From assembly GCA_937967685.1 (NCBI GenBank), contig CALBTX010000152.1, positions 1 through 29,265 of the forward strand: 29,265 nt of DNA, read 5' to 3'. Of the stretch, positions 8,612 to 16,830 are shown piece by piece. Every line of letters begins with the position of its first letter. Positions within the stretch are counted from its first letter, which is position 1. The notes under the pieces are model-generated. The model did no database searches and was not told the origin of the DNA. It saw nothing but the letters and a program-made list of their open reading frames with translations. The translations under genes were made by a program, and so were the position numbers. Source of the stretch: an uncultured Bacillaceae bacterium (GTDB lineage: Bacteria; Bacillota; Bacilli; Caldalkalibacillales; Caldalkalibacillaceae).

Positions 8612-8669
8612 TTGTTTCATACAATCATACCATAATGGAACACATACTGAAACGGTTGTTTCAATACAA
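8612..8669. promoter_or_regulatory. Candidate upstream activator binding sites
   Basis: TTGTTTCATACAA (8612-8624) recurs as TTGTTTCAATACAA (8656-8669). The second copy overlaps an inverted repeat, TGAAAC-GGTT-GTTTCA (8648-8663). The elements lie about 75-130 bp upstream of the predicted sigma-54 start point, the usual range for enhancer sites of this activator class. That the PrpR-type protein binds them is inference. Confidence 0.55.
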
Positions 8670-8716
8670 AACAATATCATCAAACAATGGTCATCTGCTA
8701 TTCTCATGGGGCCTAC

Positions 8717-9604
8717 TTATGGCTCACTCGCCTGATTGGATGATTTTAACTTTGAAGTTTTTGACTTTGATGATTTTGAAGGTAACATTTGCCTATCCTC
8801 GTTTTTGGTCATTTCCAAATGACTGACAAGGATGCGGGGCTCGGGGATGGAGATGCTGAGCATTTGTTCAAAGATCGCTTTCAAGCCGTTTCTAATTTCC
8901 GAACATGATTTTGGCACGGGGATGTGATCGTATAGTGACAGATTGATCGAGATCGGTTCATATAGATTAGAAGGAACGCGAATGGATTGGATGGCATGAA
9001 CATGGCGGTTCAGTTTCAGATTGTGTAAGACGATTTTTTTCAGGCATGACTTTTTAATAATAATTCTTCCGCCGTGAAATTTGGGATGAACGATCGTATT
9101 TTCTCCGAGTAAATTGGCGTTGGCATCAAAAATGGATTTTACTTTTTCGATCAACTGTTGGAAGCGGTCTTTTTCAACCTGAATATGTGGAATGGGGATG
9201 ACATGTTGCCCGTAGATTCGGCGGGTGAACAGTGCTTTTTCAATGTCTTCGGCGCTGGACACGTCAGTGATGTCGATCCACTCCGTCGGTTCGGGCAAAT
9301 CAAGATTTTGCACAATTTTATGAATCATGCGGGTGGAGGTGCCGATGATGAGCAGTTTTTGCGGTCGATAACGACAAAGGGCTTGTTTCACTTCTTGGCG
9401 ATGGTCGGGGTGATGGAATATGGCCCGTTTGACAGCGGCTATTTTATTTGACTCATATTTGGCCGAACGGCCGGCCACTTTGCGCCCCTGGTGAATGTAG
9501 ATGCCGTCATCAATAAAATCATCGATGCCCCGTTGGTGGCACAAAGTGAGTGCCAGAAAACTTTTCCCCGTTCCGCTCGGTCCATGAAATCCATAAACAA
9601 TCAT
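8717..9604 (-). CDS. P-loop NTPase-like protein with Asp23-like C-terminal half, function unknown
   Basis: A 295-residue protein I cannot name. The N-terminal half has a Walker A motif at 8-15 (GPSGTGKS). It also has segments such as QKLLIIGTSTRMIHKIVQNL that suit a nucleotide-binding fold, but no clear Walker B. From about 185 to 265 it resembles the Asp23/Gls24 (alkaline shock) fold: a short beta-strand pattern around SIRVPSNLYEPISINLSLYD, then a helix like those in that family. The tail is rich in Ser and Lys (SKSSKSKTSKLKSS) and encoded by imprecise TTTGA-type repeats. The ATG at 9604 follows GGAGGAACGACT. It has its own promoter and stands 221 bp upstream of the sigma-54 operon on the same strand, so it is probably a separate unit. 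The Asp23 call is judged by eye. Confidence 0.7.
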   Translation of the reverse strand: MIVYGFHGPSGTGKSFLALTLCHQRGIDDFIDDGIYIHQGRKVAGRSAKYESNKIAAVKRAIFHHPDHRQEVKQALCRYRPQKLLIIGTSTRMIHKIVQNLDLPEPTEWIDITDVSSAEDIEKALFTRRIYGQHVIPIPHIQVEKDRFQQLIEKVKSIFDANANLLGENTIVHPKFHGGRIIIKKSCLKKIVLHNLKLNRHVHAIQSIRVPSNLYEPISINLSLYDHIPVPKSCSEIRNGLKAIFEQMLSISIPEPRILVSHLEMTKNEDRQMLPSKSSKSKTSKLKSSNQASEP

Positions 9605-9643
9605 AGTCGTTCCTCCAGACAGATTTTTCGGGTTATGCTAATG

Positions 9644-9673
9644 ATTATACAGGAGCTTGATCCGTCCTGTGAA
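9644..9673 (-). promoter_or_regulatory. Sigma-A-type promoter of the P-loop gene
   Basis: On the minus strand TTCACA (9673-9668) and TATAAT (9649-9644) are 18 bases apart. That is five of six and six of six matches to the vegetative consensus. The start point would lie about 30 bases before the ATG at 9604. Confidence 0.6.
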
Positions 9674-9727
9674 GAACACACGGTCGATGATATGGTATGA
9701 TAGGATTGAAGGGAAGGTGGGATTGTT

Positions 9728-11179
9728 ATTCGTCGCTCTCGTTTCCATATCGTCTATACGCACGATCTACATAGTCATTTTGAAAATTGGCCGCAAGTCG
9801 TCTCCAAAATACGCCGTTTGACCAATCGGTTTAGAAAAGATGGAGAACATTATTTGGTATTTGATGTCGGTGATCATGTGGACCGGGCGCATTTTATCAC
9901 GGAAGGATCCGACGGCAAGGCCAATGTGCAATTGATGAATCAGCTCGGTTATGATTACGTCACCATTGGGAATAATGAAGGCATTACCTTCTCCAAATCC
10001 CAGCTGAATGAATTGTACCGTGAGGCTGATTTTCAAGTATTGATCAATAATTTGTATGAAAAAAACGGCCGGCGGCCATCGTGGCTGCATCCTTACGCTG
10101 TTCATCATCTAGGTGGATTAAAGATCGGGATCATTGGCACGACCGTTGATTTTTCCTCATTTTATTCTTTATTGGGTTGGAAAATTGCCGATCCTGTTCA
10201 AGCCGTAGCCGAGAATGTCAGGCGGCTCAGAGAGCACGTGGATGTGCTGATCGTCCTGTCACATTTAGGGCTTGCCAGAGACAAACTGCTGGCCCAAAAA
10301 GTTCCGGGGATCGACTTGATTTTAGGTGCTCACACCCATCACTTTTTGCCCGATGGCTTAAAGGCCGAGCAAACATGGATTCATCAAGTGGGCAAGTTCG
10401 GCCGGTTTGTCGGCCACGTCACCTTGGAAACGGCCGAGGGAAAGGTGGACGTATATCCTCGAGCTTTGGCAGTGGATGATGAAGAAGATGACCCTGGAGC
10501 ACAGGCGTTATTAAGCCGCTGGGAAGCTTATGCTCGCCAGCGTTTGTCTCAGGAAGTGGCTGTTTTGGAAGAACCATTGGAAGCGGACTGGTTCAATGAA
10601 TCGGTGATTGGCAATATTTTGGCCGAGGCGCTGAATGATTGGTGCAAGACACAGATCGCTCTTGTGAATTCAGGACAAATATTAGCGGGATGTCCGGCAG
10701 GCCCAATTACTAAGAAAGATCTTCACCACATCTGTCCCCACCCGATCAATCCTTGCCGCATTCGTTTGTCCGGCAGACAAATATGGTCAGTTCTACAGCG
10801 TTCTTTGGAAGATGACGTTCAGCAACTGGAGATCAAAGGTTTGGGGTTCCGGGGAAAAAAGTTAGGCATGCTTTCCGTGGACGGGTTGCGCATAGAATAT
10901 GAACGAAGCGCACAAGACCAAAAAAATGTGCGTGCGATTTATGTTGGAAAGGTTCCTATTCAGCTGGAAAAATGGTATGATGTAGCAACAATTGATATGT
11001 TCACTTTCGGTGCTATTTTTCCCGAAATTTATGAACAAACGGATGTACGCTATTTTCTTCCCGTGTTTTTGAGAGATGTTCTCGCCGTGCGCTTCCAAAA
11101 AGGACATTTGGAACGGGCCAAAAAAAATCGGTGGGCATGTAAGACAGACAGAGGAGGAATGGATCATGAAGTTCATTAA
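9728..11179 (+). CDS. yunD: YunD-like metallophosphatase / 5'-nucleotidase
   Basis: A two-domain enzyme: an N-terminal calcineurin-like metallophosphatase and a C-terminal 5'-nucleotidase domain. It probably hydrolyses nucleotide phosphoesters. No signal peptide is visible. The metal-binding motifs are YTHDLHSH (residues 10-17), FDVGDHVD, TIGNNEGI, VLSHLG and LGAHTHHF. The first ATG/GTG/TTG start in frame is TTG 9818, which would delete the DLHSH metal site. The frame opens only after a stop at 9707-9709. In the short interval before the motif the plausible initiator is ATT at 9728, seven bases after the ribosome binding site AAGGTGG (9714-9720). I therefore annotate an ATT start, giving 483 residues against about 460 for the B. 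subtilis protein. ATT at 9722 is a less likely alternative. The 3' end overlaps the next gene by 14 bp. Confidence 0.82.
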   Translation: MRRSRFHIVYTHDLHSHFENWPQVVSKIRRLTNRFRKDGEHYLVFDVGDHVDRAHFITEGSDGKANVQLMNQLGYDYVTIGNNEGITFSKSQLNELYREADFQVLINNLYEKNGRRPSWLHPYAVHHLGGLKIGIIGTTVDFSSFYSLLGWKIADPVQAVAENVRRLREHVDVLIVLSHLGLARDKLLAQKVPGIDLILGAHTHHFLPDGLKAEQTWIHQVGKFGRFVGHVTLETAEGKVDVYPRALAVDDEEDDPGAQALLSRWEAYARQRLSQEVAVLEEPLEADWFNESVIGNILAEALNDWCKTQIALVNSGQILAGCPAGPITKKDLHHICPHPINPCRIRLSGRQIWSVLQRSLEDDVQQLEIKGLGFRGKKLGMLSVDGLRIEYERSAQDQKNVRAIYVGKVPIQLEKWYDVATIDMFTFGAIFPEIYEQTDVRYFLPVFLRDVLAVRFQKGHLERAKKNRWACKTDRGGMDHEVH

Positions 11180-11423
11180 CGATCTGTATGATTTATATAA
11201 GGACCAGCTCGTTGGGGACGAAGAAGATGCCGTCGCTCTCGTATTGTATACCCTACAGGATCACAGCAGGGAAGATTTGCTTTCACTGATTCACGAAATG
11301 AGTGATGATGAAGTGTACCAGATGGTCGGACAATTTTTGATCAACCAATTGAAAGACAAAATGGCCAAGGAGGGGCTGGGACAGCATCGCCCGTCATCCC
11401 GCGACCGGAAAAACATTCATTAA
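11166..11423 (+). CDS. Small conserved Bacillus protein (DUF6154-like)
   Basis: An 85-residue acidic, helical protein beginning MKFINDLYDLYKDQLVGDEE. I place it in the DUF6154 family of small Bacillales proteins from memory; the function is unknown. The start is ATG 11166, with a strong GAGGAGG site at 11151-11157; an in-frame upstream start at 11076 lies deep inside yunD. The gene overlaps the end of yunD by 14 bp, so the two are probably translationally coupled. No signal peptide, membrane segment or cysteine cluster is visible. The C-terminus is basic (PSSRDRKNIH). Confidence 0.75.
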   Translation: MKFINDLYDLYKDQLVGDEEDAVALVLYTLQDHSREDLLSLIHEMSDDEVYQMVGQFLINQLKDKMAKEGLGQHRPSSRDRKNIH

Positions 11424-11506
11424 TAGCAGTCATGACGGGGTGATGAACCTCTTCTCCACTCTAGACATAGTTTAAAGTAGAAACGTCAGGGAGGAGATGG
11501 TCGCTC

Positions 11507-11809
11507 ATGATGTCCTTAAGTCCGATTGAAGTTGACGGTCACCAGGTCTTTGCCATCGAAGTGAACCTGCCGAAAACAAACCTGCTCGTAGTGACGACGG
11601 AAAAAGGGTATATTATGTGCGGTGCGCTGGACGTACAGCTGCTCAATGACCAGTTGAAAGATCGGGAGATCATTGCCGGTCGAGCCGTCGGTGTGCGCAC
11701 GATCGATGAGTTGTTAGATGCGCCGCTAGAATCGGTGACCCATAAGGCCAAAGCGCTGGGGATCGAAGAAGGGACGCTTGGCAAAGAGGCGATTATAAAG
11801 ATGTTGTAG
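11507..11809 (+). CDS. yunC: YunC family protein (DUF1805)
   Basis: A 100-residue DUF1805 protein, matching the usual length of B. subtilis YunC. The conserved glycine- and cysteine-containing core is visible as VTTEKGYIMCGALDVQLLND. Next comes GRAVGVRTIDELLDAPLESV. The function is not established. The ATG at 11507 has a GGGAGGAG site upstream; an immediately following ATG at 11510 could also serve. It lies 83 bp downstream of the DUF6154-like gene on the same strand. In B. subtilis yunC is next to yunD, so this pairing is conserved, whereas yunB has moved about 10 kb away in this genome. Confidence 0.85.
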   Translation: MMSLSPIEVDGHQVFAIEVNLPKTNLLVVTTEKGYIMCGALDVQLLNDQLKDREIIAGRAVGVRTIDELLDAPLESVTHKAKALGIEEGTLGKEAIIKML

Positions 11810-11894
11810 ATGAATGAGATGTGTTAGATGATAATGCTCTAGAAGCATGAGAGGTTATGGTGATTCAAGATTCGAGGGGAAAGAGGAGTAAACG

Positions 11895-12878
11895 TTGAAC
11901 AAAACGAAAGCCGAGCATGCCGTTGATCATCAGCTAGAAAACGTATACCGCGAATTATCGAAAGTGGTCATTGGCCGACAAACAGAATTCAAGCTGTTCT
12001 TCACTGCTCTATTGGCCAATGGCCACGTCCTCTTGGAGGATTTGCCCGGAATGGGGAAAACGACAATGGTCAGAGCTTTCTCCAAAGTGTTAAATTGTTC
12101 TTTTGCGCGCGTCCAATGTACACCTGATCTGCTTCCCGCTGATGTCATCGGCATGTCCATTTTCAATCCGAAAACGGCTGAATTTTCGTTCAGAGAGGGG
12201 CCGGTATTCACGAATGTGCTCTTGGTGGATGAAATCAACCGCGCCTTGCCGCGAACACAATCCAGCCTGTTGGAAAGCATGGAGGAAAGGCAGGTATCGA
12301 TTGAAGGGCAGACATACACGCTCGAGCAGCCTTTTATGGTGCTCGCCACTCAAAATCCGATCGAAATGGAAGGGACTTTTCCGCTTCCCGAAGCCCAATT
12401 GGATCGTTTTCTGATCAAATTGCAACTCGGCTACCCCGATTTTGAGGAAGAAGCGGCCATGTTGGAAAAAGTGGGTGATCATCTCCCTTATGACGAGCTG
12501 GTCCCTGTTTTTGAACCCGCTCACATCCGTCAGCTTCAGCAAGCATGTGAACGTGTTGACGTACATCCGGATGTTCGCGCTTATATCGTTGCTTTAGCCC
12601 AAGGAACGAGAAAACATGCTTCCGTTTCCGTCGGGGCCAGCCCCAGGGCAAGCAAGGCTTTGTTCAAAGCGGTGAAGGCATGGGCTTTCCTGAATGGGCG
12701 GAATTATGTTCTCCCGGACGACGTTCAGCATTTGCTTCCTTATGTTTGGAGTCACCGGCTTGTTTTAAACAGTGAGGCGGACATGACGGGCATCACCGGG
12801 GAGCATGTCCTGCAGGAAGTCATTCAACATGTGCCGATTCCTGAAGAAAACGTGAGGTATCATCATGGACAAGCCTGA
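11895..12878 (+). CDS. MoxR-family AAA+ ATPase
   Basis: A 327-residue cytoplasmic MoxR-type AAA+ ATPase, thought to act as a chaperone for assembling or activating partner complexes. Visible motifs: Walker A LPGMGKTT (50-57), Walker B LLVDEINRA (D112, E113), and the family signature ATQNPIEMEGTFPLPEAQLD carrying sensor 1. The start is TTG 11895, preceded by AAGAGGAG. The end overlaps the DUF58 gene by 14 bp. MoxR-DUF58-membrane protein trios are widespread, usually with a transglutaminase-domain protein as the third member. The substrate here is unknown. Confidence 0.88.
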   Translation: MNKTKAEHAVDHQLENVYRELSKVVIGRQTEFKLFFTALLANGHVLLEDLPGMGKTTMVRAFSKVLNCSFARVQCTPDLLPADVIGMSIFNPKTAEFSFREGPVFTNVLLVDEINRALPRTQSSLLESMEERQVSIEGQTYTLEQPFMVLATQNPIEMEGTFPLPEAQLDRFLIKLQLGYPDFEEEAAMLEKVGDHLPYDELVPVFEPAHIRQLQQACERVDVHPDVRAYIVALAQGTRKHASVSVGASPRASKALFKAVKAWAFLNGRNYVLPDDVQHLLPYVWSHRLVLNSEADMTGITGEHVLQEVIQHVPIPEENVRYHHGQA

Positions 12879-14085
12879 TCCGCAGCCCTTTAAGGCAAGT
12901 TTATTGTTTGAACGATTTGGAATTTGGATGGCTTTGCTTACTCTTGTGGTGGCCATCTGGTATCGTTTCATTCCCTTGATCGTCCTGGCCGTTTTTTTCC
13001 TCGTTATTGCCGGTCTGATTACCATATGGAAAAGAAAGGCTTTAACGAATGTGTCAGCTGACATGAAGCTGGACAGGCGCAGAGTGTTTGCCGGAGAGCA
13101 CGTCACTTTGTCCGCCGCTCTGGAAAACAGGAAATGGTTGCCATTGATTTGGCTCGAATGGGAGATGGTCAAGCAGGAAGGCATCGTCTGGGGAAAAGAG
13201 GAAAGCGAAGGGTATATGCTCCGTCTCTTATGGTTGTTATCCTATCAGAAAGCGTCCTGGGAGGTAGAAGCGCGGGTGGAAAACAGGGGCGTCTATCATG
13301 TGGGAAGGGTCATTTTGCGCTCTGGAGACGGGTTCCGCTTTACTGAAGAAGAAAAGCAGGTTGACATCCGGATCGTTCTCTATGCCTATCCGCAGTTGCT
13401 CTCCGTCACTGTTCCCCCCTTAACTCCCGTTCGGCAATGGGGTTTGGGTCAAAATGGCGGTTTTTTGGAAGATCCGGTCCTGATCAGCGGCATACGCGAT
13501 TACCAAAGCGGAGATGAATGGCGTAAAATCAATTGGCCGGCCAGCGCCAGAACGGGCAAACTGCAAACGACGATTCATCAGCCTGTCAAGCCCCGCCAAT
13601 TGATGATCGTCATCGATGTCAGAGGTTTTAGCTCAGGCCGTCAACAAGCTTTCGAATGGTTTCTGTCGGTCATCGCTTCGGTCGCTGTTCGTTACCATCA
13701 ACAAGGTCTGCATATTGGTTATGCCAGTAATGCTTTGGATCATGAAGAAAATCCGATCGGTTTTGCCAAACCGGGGTCGGGCATCACTTCCTTTATGGAC
13801 GAGCTAGCTAAAATGACTCCTGCTGTCAATCCGCGAAAACCTGACCTGGGGAGCATGCTGCCAACCGACGAGTTAGCCTGTCCGCTCTTTCTGTTTGCCG
13901 ATTGTCTGCGCAAAGAATACGGACATTGGCTCAGAGCGCATCACCAATTTACGGACAACCTGTTTTGCTATTATGTCGGAGAGAATGAAGCGGCCAATGA
14001 CCAAGCGTCACAGTGGGGGAGAATGTCTGCCAGAAAAATGGATGTTTTGGTGACCCCGGCGAAAAGAAAAAGGGATGCCGGATGA
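12865..14085 (+). CDS. DUF58 domain membrane protein
   Basis: A 406-residue partner of MoxR. Two adjacent N-terminal membrane segments (about 18-34 and 36-54) anchor a beta-rich stretch. The DUF58 signature follows from about residue 209 (GIRDYQSGDEWRKINWPASA), then a von Willebrand A-like start (LMIVIDVRGFSSG). Its MIDAS site looks incomplete: DVRGF stands in place of DxSxS. The ATG at 12865 lies inside the end of the moxR gene after TGAGGTATCATC, and its own stop overlaps the ATG of the DUF4129 gene. The role is probably membrane-linked, in the envelope or in assembly of a secreted product; no substrate can be read from the sequence. Confidence 0.83.
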   Translation: MDKPDPQPFKASLLFERFGIWMALLTLVVAIWYRFIPLIVLAVFFLVIAGLITIWKRKALTNVSADMKLDRRRVFAGEHVTLSAALENRKWLPLIWLEWEMVKQEGIVWGKEESEGYMLRLLWLLSYQKASWEVEARVENRGVYHVGRVILRSGDGFRFTEEEKQVDIRIVLYAYPQLLSVTVPPLTPVRQWGLGQNGGFLEDPVLISGIRDYQSGDEWRKINWPASARTGKLQTTIHQPVKPRQLMIVIDVRGFSSGRQQAFEWFLSVIASVAVRYHQQGLHIGYASNALDHEENPIGFAKPGSGITSFMDELAKMTPAVNPRKPDLGSMLPTDELACPLFLFADCLRKEYGHWLRAHHQFTDNLFCYYVGENEAANDQASQWGRMSARKMDVLVTPAKRKRDAG

Positions 14086-15473
14086 ATCGCTGGAGAACGT
14101 TTGCCAAATATGCCATCGCCCTGTACAGCGAAAGTATTTGGATCTATTTCGCCATCGTTTTGTTTATGAAAATTGAACAGGATGTTTTTGTTTTTCCGCA
14201 ACCTTTGTCCTGGTTGGCAGCTGCTATAGCCGCTTATGGACTCAATGCCTGGTTGAGCAGAAAATGGTCCAATCCGTTATGGGTGTATGGCATTAACTTG
14301 ATACTACTTGCGGGGATCGTTATCCAGAATTGGCGTACGATTCCTGATGGGGCTTGGTTTTACGGCATGGCTGTCAGTATAGCGGTTTGTTATATTTACT
14401 TGCGCAGCATGTTTTACGTTCAGAAGGGGCCCAGTCGCGAGCAAATGTTGTTGCGTTTTGAAGGCAATGTTTTGTTTTACTTCATTTATGTCTTAATTTC
14501 TCTGGCCCATCCATTGCCCACCCCCGTGATCCACCTGTTTTTCATGATCGCCATCGTCCTCAGCCTGTTGGGGATGGTCCTGACGCTTTATCCTGAAACA
14601 GATGGTGATGACAAGGTTGAAACCCATCTCGTCGGCGAAGCCGGTTGGCTGCCCGTATTGTTTGGAGCGGTTTTCATTGCCGTTTGTCTCGCTTCGCTCC
14701 TGCTGCTTTTGCCCGCTGTCCAAACGGCTTTGACCGAATTTGTCATCCAGGCCTGGCAAGGGATTGTCTGGCTGTGGGAAATGATGTGGACCGCTGTTCT
14801 CAAACTGCTCAGTCTGCTCCCTTCGTCGGAGTCCGAACAAGTGTTGCCGGAACAAGATTCATCCCCTTTTGAGATGCCTGAAGGGCTCCCTGAAGAGACA
14901 CAGCTGCACCTCCCCTTATTTTGGATTTTTGGCGCAGTCGCTCTTGTTGCCTTCATTGCTTTGCTTTGGTTTCTCAGCAAAGGGCTGCGACGATTGAAAG
15001 TGTTCCCTCGGGTGACGGTGACACGCTCAAGCGTCCGCTCTGTCAGCTGGTGGAAAAGTTTGCTGCACTGGGTGCAAAAGGTCATGGGGCAAGTGACCGC
15101 TTGGATCAAAGGGACGTTTCCCGGTTACTACGCGCTGCCCGTCTATTGGTATTTTTACAGGTTGACGCGCTGGGGAAAAAGAAATGGGATCCCCCGTCAA
15201 AAACATGAAACGCCCATTCAGTATGTGCGGCATGTCGCTGCAAAACTTGATCCACAGGCCCCGTTGACTGTCAAAGGAAAACAGTATCAATGGAAACGCG
15301 ATTTGTTGCACTTGGGTGAAGCGTATGCCGCCGCCTATTACAGCAAAGGGAAGCACGTACAGGCGAGAGATTTTAAACCTTTGTTTCGCTTTTTGAGGAC
15401 CGTTCGCTTGCAAAAACGAAGCCGGATTTCTTTGCTTGCTGCAAAAAAAGGAACTAAATTGCACAGATCATAG
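14082..15473 (+). CDS. DUF4129 domain membrane protein lacking a transglutaminase domain
   Basis: A 463-residue polytopic protein with several hydrophobic segments in the first 180 residues, two more near 190-260 and one at about 285-305. A cytoplasmic C-terminal DUF4129-type domain follows (about 350-445, with YYALPVYWYFYRLTRWGKR and ETPIQYVRHVA). The usual third gene of MoxR-DUF58 operons carries a transglutaminase core with a Cys-His-Asp triad between these parts. I see none here; instead there is a short Glu/Pro-rich linker (PSSESEQVLPEQDSSPFEMP). I start at ATG 14082, which overlaps the DUF58 stop as ATGA. An in-frame upstream start at 14013 lies wholly inside DUF58. The gene ends in a 12-bp tandem duplication. 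Confidence 0.75.
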   Translation: MNRWRTFAKYAIALYSESIWIYFAIVLFMKIEQDVFVFPQPLSWLAAAIAAYGLNAWLSRKWSNPLWVYGINLILLAGIVIQNWRTIPDGAWFYGMAVSIAVCYIYLRSMFYVQKGPSREQMLLRFEGNVLFYFIYVLISLAHPLPTPVIHLFFMIAIVLSLLGMVLTLYPETDGDDKVETHLVGEAGWLPVLFGAVFIAVCLASLLLLLPAVQTALTEFVIQAWQGIVWLWEMMWTAVLKLLSLLPSSESEQVLPEQDSSPFEMPEGLPEETQLHLPLFWIFGAVALVAFIALLWFLSKGLRRLKVFPRVTVTRSSVRSVSWWKSLLHWVQKVMGQVTAWIKGTFPGYYALPVYWYFYRLTRWGKRNGIPRQKHETPIQYVRHVAAKLDPQAPLTVKGKQYQWKRDLLHLGEAYAAAYYSKGKHVQARDFKPLFRFLRTVRLQKRSRISLLAAKKGTKLHRS

Positions 15474-15484
15474 CACAGATCATA
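15461..15484. repeat. 12 bp tandem duplication across a stop codon
   Basis: GCACAGATCATA occurs twice without a gap (15461-15472 and 15473-15484). The TAG stop of the DUF4129 gene (15471-15473) spans the junction. It lies just before the thyA ribosome binding site. Confidence 0.85.
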
Positions 15485-15504
15485 AATAGGGAAGGTGAGG
15501 GAGA

Positions 15505-16299
15505 ATGAAGCAATATTTGAATCTCTGTCAGCATATTCTCGAAAAAGGGATCAAAAAAGAAGATCGAACCGGTACGGGGACGATTTCGGTGTTTGGTTAC
15601 CAGATGAGATTCGATCTGAGTGAAGGATTTCCCTTGCTAACGACAAAAAAGTTGCACCTCAAATCAATTATTCATGAACTGCTTTGGTTTTTAAGGGGGG
15701 AGACGAACGTCAAATATTTACAGGAGAATGGGGTGCGGATTTGGAACGAATGGGCGGATGAAAACGGTGACCTGGGCCCCGTTTACGGCAAACAATGGCG
15801 GTCCTGGCCGGCTCCCGACGGCCGGACGATCGATCAAATCGCCAACGTCATTGAAGAGATCAGGACGAATCCGAATTCCCGCAGGTTGGTTGTCACGGCC
15901 TGGAACCCGGCGGATTTGCCGAAAATGGCTTTGGCGCCTTGTCACTGTTTGTTTCAGTTTTATGTGGCCCAAGGCAAACTCAGTTGCCAGCTTTATCAAA
16001 GGTCGGCTGACGTTTTTCTCGGCGTTCCGTTCAACATTGCTTCCTATGCTTTACTGACGTTAATGATCGCCCAAGTGACACACTTGGAACCCGGCGAATT
16101 TATTCATACGCTCGGGGATGCGCATATTTACAATAATCATATCGAACAGGTGCAATTGCAACTGACCCGGGAACCTTATGCCCTCCCGCAAATGAAACTG
16201 AATCCGGAAGTGGAAAATATTTTTGAATTTAAATATGAAGATTTTGAGCTCAAGCGTTATCAAGCTCATCCGCATATTAAAGGACAGGTGTCCGTATGA
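15505..16299 (+). CDS. thyA: Thymidylate synthase (folate-dependent)
   Basis: Makes dTMP from dUMP with methylenetetrahydrofolate as methyl donor and reductant. At 264 residues it matches the compact E. coli-like form (ThyB of Bacillus). The catalytic cysteine is C146 in LAPCHCLFQFYV. The dUMP phosphate-binding arginine follows in YQRSADVFLGVPFNIASYA, and the folate/nucleotide region is seen in HTLGDAHIYNNH. The ATG at 15505 follows GGAAGGTGAGGGAG. It overlaps dfrA by 4 bp (ATGA), the classical thyA-dfrA couple: the synthase produces dihydrofolate and the reductase recycles it. Confidence 0.97.
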   Translation: MKQYLNLCQHILEKGIKKEDRTGTGTISVFGYQMRFDLSEGFPLLTTKKLHLKSIIHELLWFLRGETNVKYLQENGVRIWNEWADENGDLGPVYGKQWRSWPAPDGRTIDQIANVIEEIRTNPNSRRLVVTAWNPADLPKMALAPCHCLFQFYVAQGKLSCQLYQRSADVFLGVPFNIASYALLTLMIAQVTHLEPGEFIHTLGDAHIYNNHIEQVQLQLTREPYALPQMKLNPEVENIFEFKYEDFELKRYQAHPHIKGQVSV

Positions 16300-16775
16300 T
16301 TGCTTTTGTCGTATGTATGAGCGAAAACCGGGTCATTGGCCAAAATAATGACATGCCTTGGCATCTGCCGGAGGACTTGAAGCACTTCAAATCGTTAACG
16401 ATGGGGCATTCCATTGTCATGGGCCGCAAAACTTACGAATCGATCGGCAGACCTTTGCCGGGGAGGAAAAACATCGTTTTAACAGCGAACCGAAACTTTG
16501 AAGCCAAAGGGTGTGACATTGTCCATTCCAAAGCAGATATTCTAGAGCGGGCCAAAAAAGAAGATAAACTGTTTATTATTGGCGGGGGAAAGATTTTTGA
16601 GCAGTTCATGGACGAGGCAGACATGCTGTATGTGACGGTGATTCATGAACATTTTGACGGGGACGTTTTTTTCCCGGAAATTGGTTCAGAATGGAAAGTC
16701 GTCGAACGCCGAAAGGGGATTCGCAATGCCCAAAATCCTTATGACTACGAATTTCTGACGTATGTGCGAAGGTGA
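16296..16775 (+). CDS. dfrA: Dihydrofolate reductase
   Basis: A 159-residue NADPH-dependent reductase that regenerates tetrahydrofolate; the target of trimethoprim. The N-terminus has MIAFVVCMSENRVIG, then DMPWHLPEDLKHF, which contains the catalytic acidic residue (ED at the usual D/E27 position). NADPH-binding elements are GRKTYESIG, RPLPGRKN and FIIGGGKIFEQF. The ATG at 16296 overlaps the thyA stop and its ribosome binding site (AAAGGACAGG) lies within thyA, so translation is coupled. No residue change that would suggest drug resistance can be judged by eye. Confidence 0.96.
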   Translation: MIAFVVCMSENRVIGQNNDMPWHLPEDLKHFKSLTMGHSIVMGRKTYESIGRPLPGRKNIVLTANRNFEAKGCDIVHSKADILERAKKEDKLFIIGGGKIFEQFMDEADMLYVTVIHEHFDGDVFFPEIGSEWKVVERRKGIRNAQNPYDYEFLTYVRR

Positions 16776-16830
16776 TACGTATTTATAATGTGCACCTATG
16801 CGTGTTGTGCGTCTACGAGTACCTATCCTT

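Noticed and set aside
8494..8826. Plus-strand frame across the sigma-54 promoter region
   Set aside because: No ribosome binding site at its start and it covers regulatory sequence and the end of the P-loop gene.
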